A DNA stretch of 6,146 nt from an uncultured Rhodospirillales bacterium (GTDB lineage Bacteria > Pseudomonadota > Alphaproteobacteria > Acetobacterales > Acetobacteraceae). Every line of letters starts with the position of its first letter. Position 1 is the stretch's first letter. The notes under the pieces were generated by a model. It was given only the letters and a program-made list of their open reading frames with translations, made no database searches and was not told the origin of the DNA. Of this stretch, positions 3,346 through 6,146 are shown in pieces. Position numbers and translations under genes: made by a program. The DNA lies in the NCBI GenBank assembly GCA_903928045.1, contig CAIYPH010000306.1, positions 1-6,146 of the forward strand. Direction: 5' to 3'.

Positions 3346-6146
3346 ACATATCCGCGCCCTTCATCGCGCGGCCGATCGCGACCTCCCTGCTGGCGCTCGC
3401 GGTGGTGCTGGCAGGGCTGCTGGGCTATCGCGGCCTGCCGGTCTCGGCGCTGCCGCAGGTGGATTTCCCGACCATCCAGATCACCACCCAACTGCCGGGC
3501 GCCAACCCCGACACGGTGGCGAGCCTGATCACCGCGCCCTTGGAGCGCCAGTTCGGCCAGATCCAGGGCCTGACCACGATGACCTCGACCTCGGCCGAGG
3601 GCACCAGCCAGATCACCCTGCAATTCTCGCTCGCCCGCAACATCGAAAGCGCGGCGCAGGACGTGCAGGCCGGCATCAACGCCGCCGCCGGCGTGCTGCC
3701 CACCACGCTGCCCTACCCGCCGGTCTACGCCAAGGTGAACCCGGCCGACGCGCCGATCCTCACCATCGCGCTGCTGAGCGACAACATCACGCTCGATCGG
3801 GTGTCCGACGCCGCCGACACCCTGCTGCAACCCAAGCTCGCCGAGATCGACGGGGTGGGCCAGGTGAGCGTGCAGGGCCGCATGCGCCCGGCCGTGCGGG
3901 TGCGGGTGGACCCGGCGCGGGTGGCCTCCTACGGGCTGTCGATGGATGACGTGCGGGTGGCCATCGCGGCCGCCAACGTCAACGGCGCCAAAGGGGGCTT
4001 CGACGGCCCGCGCCAGGCGATCGCGCTCGGCGCCAATGACCAGATCACCGACCCCGCGGCCTATCGCGCCGTCGTCATCGCCTGGCGCAACGGCGCCCCG
4101 GTGCGGCTGTCCGACGTCGGCAGCGTGATCGGCGGGCTGGAGAACGTGCGGGCGGGGGCGACCTACCAGGGCCGCCCGGCGGTGGTGCTGGATATCCAGC
4201 GCCAGCCCGGCGCCAATATCGTGGACACGGTGGAGCGCATCCGCGCCGAGCTGCCGCGCCTGCGCAAGGCGTTGCCGGCCTCCGTCGAGATGGAGCTGGT
4301 GGCCGACCGCACCATCACCATCCGCGCCTCGGTGGCCGATGTGCAGGGCACGCTGATGCTCTCGGTGGTGCTGGTGGTGGGCGTGATATGGCTGTTCCTG
4401 CGCTCCTGGCGCGCCACCGTGATCCCGGCGGTGGCGCTGCCGCTCTCCATTGTCGGCACCTTCGGCATCATGGCGCTGCTCGGCTACGGGCTCGACAACC
4501 TCTCCCTGATGGCGCTCACGGTGGCGACGGGCTTCGTGGTGGACGACGCGATCGTGATGATCGAGAACGTGGTGCGCTATCTGGAGGAGGGGCTGACCCC
4601 GCTGGAGGCGGCCTATAAGGGCGCGGCGCAGATCGGCTTTACCATCGTCTCGCTGACCGTCTCGCTGATCGCGGTGTTCATCCCGCTGCTGTTCATGACC
4701 GGGGTGGTCGGCCGGCTGTTCAGCGAATTCGCCGTGGTGCTGTCGGTCTCGGTCATCGTCTCGGCGGTGGTCTCGCTGACGCTGACGCCGATGATGTGCG
4801 GGCGGCTGCTGAAGCACGAGACCGGCCCGCCCGGCCGCATCGCGCGCGTCAGCGAGGCGGGGTTCGAGGCCATGCTGACCGGCTACCGCCATACGCTCGA
4901 CTGGTCGCTGCGCTTCCCGCGCAGCATGCTGCTGGTCGCGCTGGCCACGCTGGGCGGCACGCTCTACCTCTATGTGGTGATCCCCAAGGGCTTCCTGCCG
5001 AGCCAGGATACCGGGGTGATCGTCGCCGTCACCGAGGCCGAGGGCAGCGTCTCCATCCCGCGCATGATGGTGCTGCAGGAACAGGCCGCCGCCATCGTGC
5101 GGGCGGACCCGGAAGTGTCCTCCGTGGTCTCCTTCGTCGGCGTCGGCACCATCAACCCGACGCCGAACACGGGTCGGCTGACCATCGCGCTGCTGCCCCG
5201 CAAGGACCGGCTGGCCGGCGCCGCCGCCATCGCCCGGCGGCTGACCGACCGGCTCGCCGGCATTCCCGGCCTCGCCGTCTACATGCAGCCGGTGCAGGAC
5301 ATCCAGATCGGCACCCGCATCAGCCGCACCCAATTCCAGTACACCCTGGTGGACACCGACGAGACCGAGCTCGCCCGCTGGGCGCCGCCGCTGCTGGAGC
5401 GGCTGAAGGCCGAGCCGGCGCTGCGGGACCTTGCGTCGGACCAGCAATCCATCGGCCTGCGCAGCACCATCGAGGTCAACCGCGCCGCGGCGGCGCGCTT
5501 CGGGGTGACGATGCAGGCGGTGCAGGACGTGCTGTACGACAGTTTCGGCCAGCGCCAGATCTCCACCATCTTCTCGCAATCCAACCAGTACCGCGTGGTG
5601 CTGGAGGCCGACCCGGAATGGCAGGCCGACCCCGGGGTGCTGCAACGCCTGCGCGTCGGCGGCGCCGGGGGGGCGCAAATCCCGCTCGCCGCCATCGCCA
5701 CCATCCGCCGCGTGCCCGCCCCGCTCGCGGTGACGCATGAGGCGCAGTTCCCCTCGGTGACCGTCAGCTTCAACCTGGCCGAAGGCGCCGCCCTGGGCGA
5801 CGCGGTGGCTGCCGTCGCCCGCGCCGAGGCCGAGATCGGCATGCCCGCCACCATCTCCGGCAGCTACGCCGGCGATGCCGCCGAGTTCCAGAAGTCGCTG
5901 GCCTCCGAGCCCTGGCTGATCCTGGCGGCGGTGGTGGTGATCTACATCGTGCTGGGTGTGCTCTACGAAAGCGTCATCCACCCCGTCACCATCCTCTCCA
6001 CCCTCCCATCCGCCGGCATCGGCGCGCTGCTGGCGCTGATGGCGGTCGGCGCGGACCTTTCCCTGGTGGCGCTGGTCGGCATCGTGCTGCTGATGGGCAT
6101 CGTGAAGAAAAACGCCATCATGATGATCGCCTTCGCCATCGAGGCC
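3342..6146 (+). CDS. mdtB: RND multidrug efflux permease, MdtB-like, truncated by window end
   Basis: This is the proton-driven inner-membrane pump. 935 codons are present without a stop; relatives have about 1,025-1,040, so roughly 100 residues, including the last two membrane helices, lie beyond the edge. TM1 is about 11-29. The first periplasmic porter region (about 30-335) contains PVSALPQVDFPTIQ (33-46) and ANVNGAKGGFDGP (211-223). TM2-6 span about 336-485, with Asp401-Asp402 in GFVVDDAIVM matching the proton-relay AspAsp of AcrB (407/408). TM7 is about 528-548, the second porter region about 550-855, and TM8-10 about 857-931. Lys923 in VKKNAIMM matches AcrB Lys940. The following acidic position of MdtB/MdtC is alanine here (Ala930). 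NVN-AKG-DGP and FVGV--NP make it closer to MdtB than MdtC. The ATG overlaps the adaptor stop as ATGA, implying translational coupling. In enterobacteria MdtB works with MdtC; whether an mdtC follows is not visible. Substrates are not inferable. Confidence 0.95.
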   Translation, partial: MNISAPFIARPIATSLLALAVVLAGLLGYRGLPVSALPQVDFPTIQITTQLPGANPDTVASLITAPLERQFGQIQGLTTMTSTSAEGTSQITLQFSLARNIESAAQDVQAGINAAAGVLPTTLPYPPVYAKVNPADAPILTIALLSDNITLDRVSDAADTLLQPKLAEIDGVGQVSVQGRMRPAVRVRVDPARVASYGLSMDDVRVAIAAANVNGAKGGFDGPRQAIALGANDQITDPAAYRAVVIAWRNGAPVRLSDVGSVIGGLENVRAGATYQGRPAVVLDIQRQPGANIVDTVERIRAELPRLRKALPASVEMELVADRTITIRASVADVQGTLMLSVVLVVGVIWLFLRSWRATVIPAVALPLSIVGTFGIMALLGYGLDNLSLMALTVATGFVVDDAIVMIENVVRYLEEGLTPLEAAYKGAAQIGFTIVSLTVSLIAVFIPLLFMTGVVGRLFSEFAVVLSVSVIVSAVVSLTLTPMMCGRLLKHETGPPGRIARVSEAGFEAMLTGYRHTLDWSLRFPRSMLLVALATLGGTLYLYVVIPKGFLPSQDTGVIVAVTEAEGSVSIPRMMVLQEQAAAIVRADPEVSSVVSFVGVGTINPTPNTGRLTIALLPRKDRLAGAAAIARRLTDRLAGIPGLAVYMQPVQDIQIGTRISRTQFQYTLVDTDETELARWAPPLLERLKAEPALRDLASDQQSIGLRSTIEVNRAAAARFGVTMQAVQDVLYDSFGQRQISTIFSQSNQYRVVLEADPEWQADPGVLQRLRVGGAGGAQIPLAAIATIRRVPAPLAVTHEAQFPSVTVSFNLAEGAALGDAVAAVARAEAEIGMPATISGSYAGDAAEFQKSLASEPWLILAAVVVIYIVLGVLYESVIHPVTILSTLPSAGIGALLALMAVGADLSLVALVGIVLLMGIVKKNAIMMIAFAIEA

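Noticed and set aside
2670..5981. Very long minus-strand open frame (about 1,100 codons) opposite the adaptor and permease
   Set aside because: Its translation is low-complexity, rich in His/Arg/Gly/Asp/Gln, with no recognisable domain. The opposite strand encodes a clear RND permease, so it is a shadow of third-position GC bias.

Overview
The window comes from a GC-rich Gram-negative bacterium. The coding DNA is strongly G/C-biased at third positions, and the genes build a complete two-membrane efflux machine. The style of the proteins (a NodT-type outer-membrane lipoprotein beside an MdtA/MdtB-like pair) suggests an alphaproteobacterium. The AT-rich hairpin repeats between the genes resemble elements I associate with acetic acid bacteria and relatives (Acetobacteraceae). 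That family placement is recollection and inference, not something the sequence proves.

Layout: 1-587 holds no convincing gene but is rich in structure. It contains an AT-rich hairpin repeat (A, 164-210), a GC-rich dyad (247-289), a good sigma70-like promoter (328-356), an 84-bp imperfect palindrome (388-471) and a small GNRA-tetraloop hairpin (536-551). From 588 to 1991 is an outer-membrane efflux lipoprotein. The gap 1992-2157 carries two more copies of the AT-rich repeat in opposite orientations (B, 1996-2037; C, 2087-2130). From 2158 to 3345 is an MdtA-like periplasmic adaptor. Its stop overlaps the start of an MdtB-like RND permease by 4 bp (ATGA), and the permease runs off the right edge after 935 codons.

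Together the three proteins would form a tripartite RND pump. The permease in the inner membrane takes substrate from the periplasm or membrane using the proton gradient, the adaptor bridges the periplasm, and the NodT-type channel releases substrate outside. All three genes lie on the + strand. The adaptor and permease are very probably co-translated. Whether the outer-membrane gene is on the same transcript depends on how transcription passes the B/C repeats.

The proteins themselves are ordinary members of known families. The more unusual material is non-coding. The outer-membrane gene and its promoter are bracketed by 42-bp perfect inverted repeats, the predicted leader contains a large palindrome, and one heptamer is over-represented upstream. 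One protein-level oddity is an alanine where MdtB/MdtC relatives carry an acidic residue next to the proton-relay lysine.
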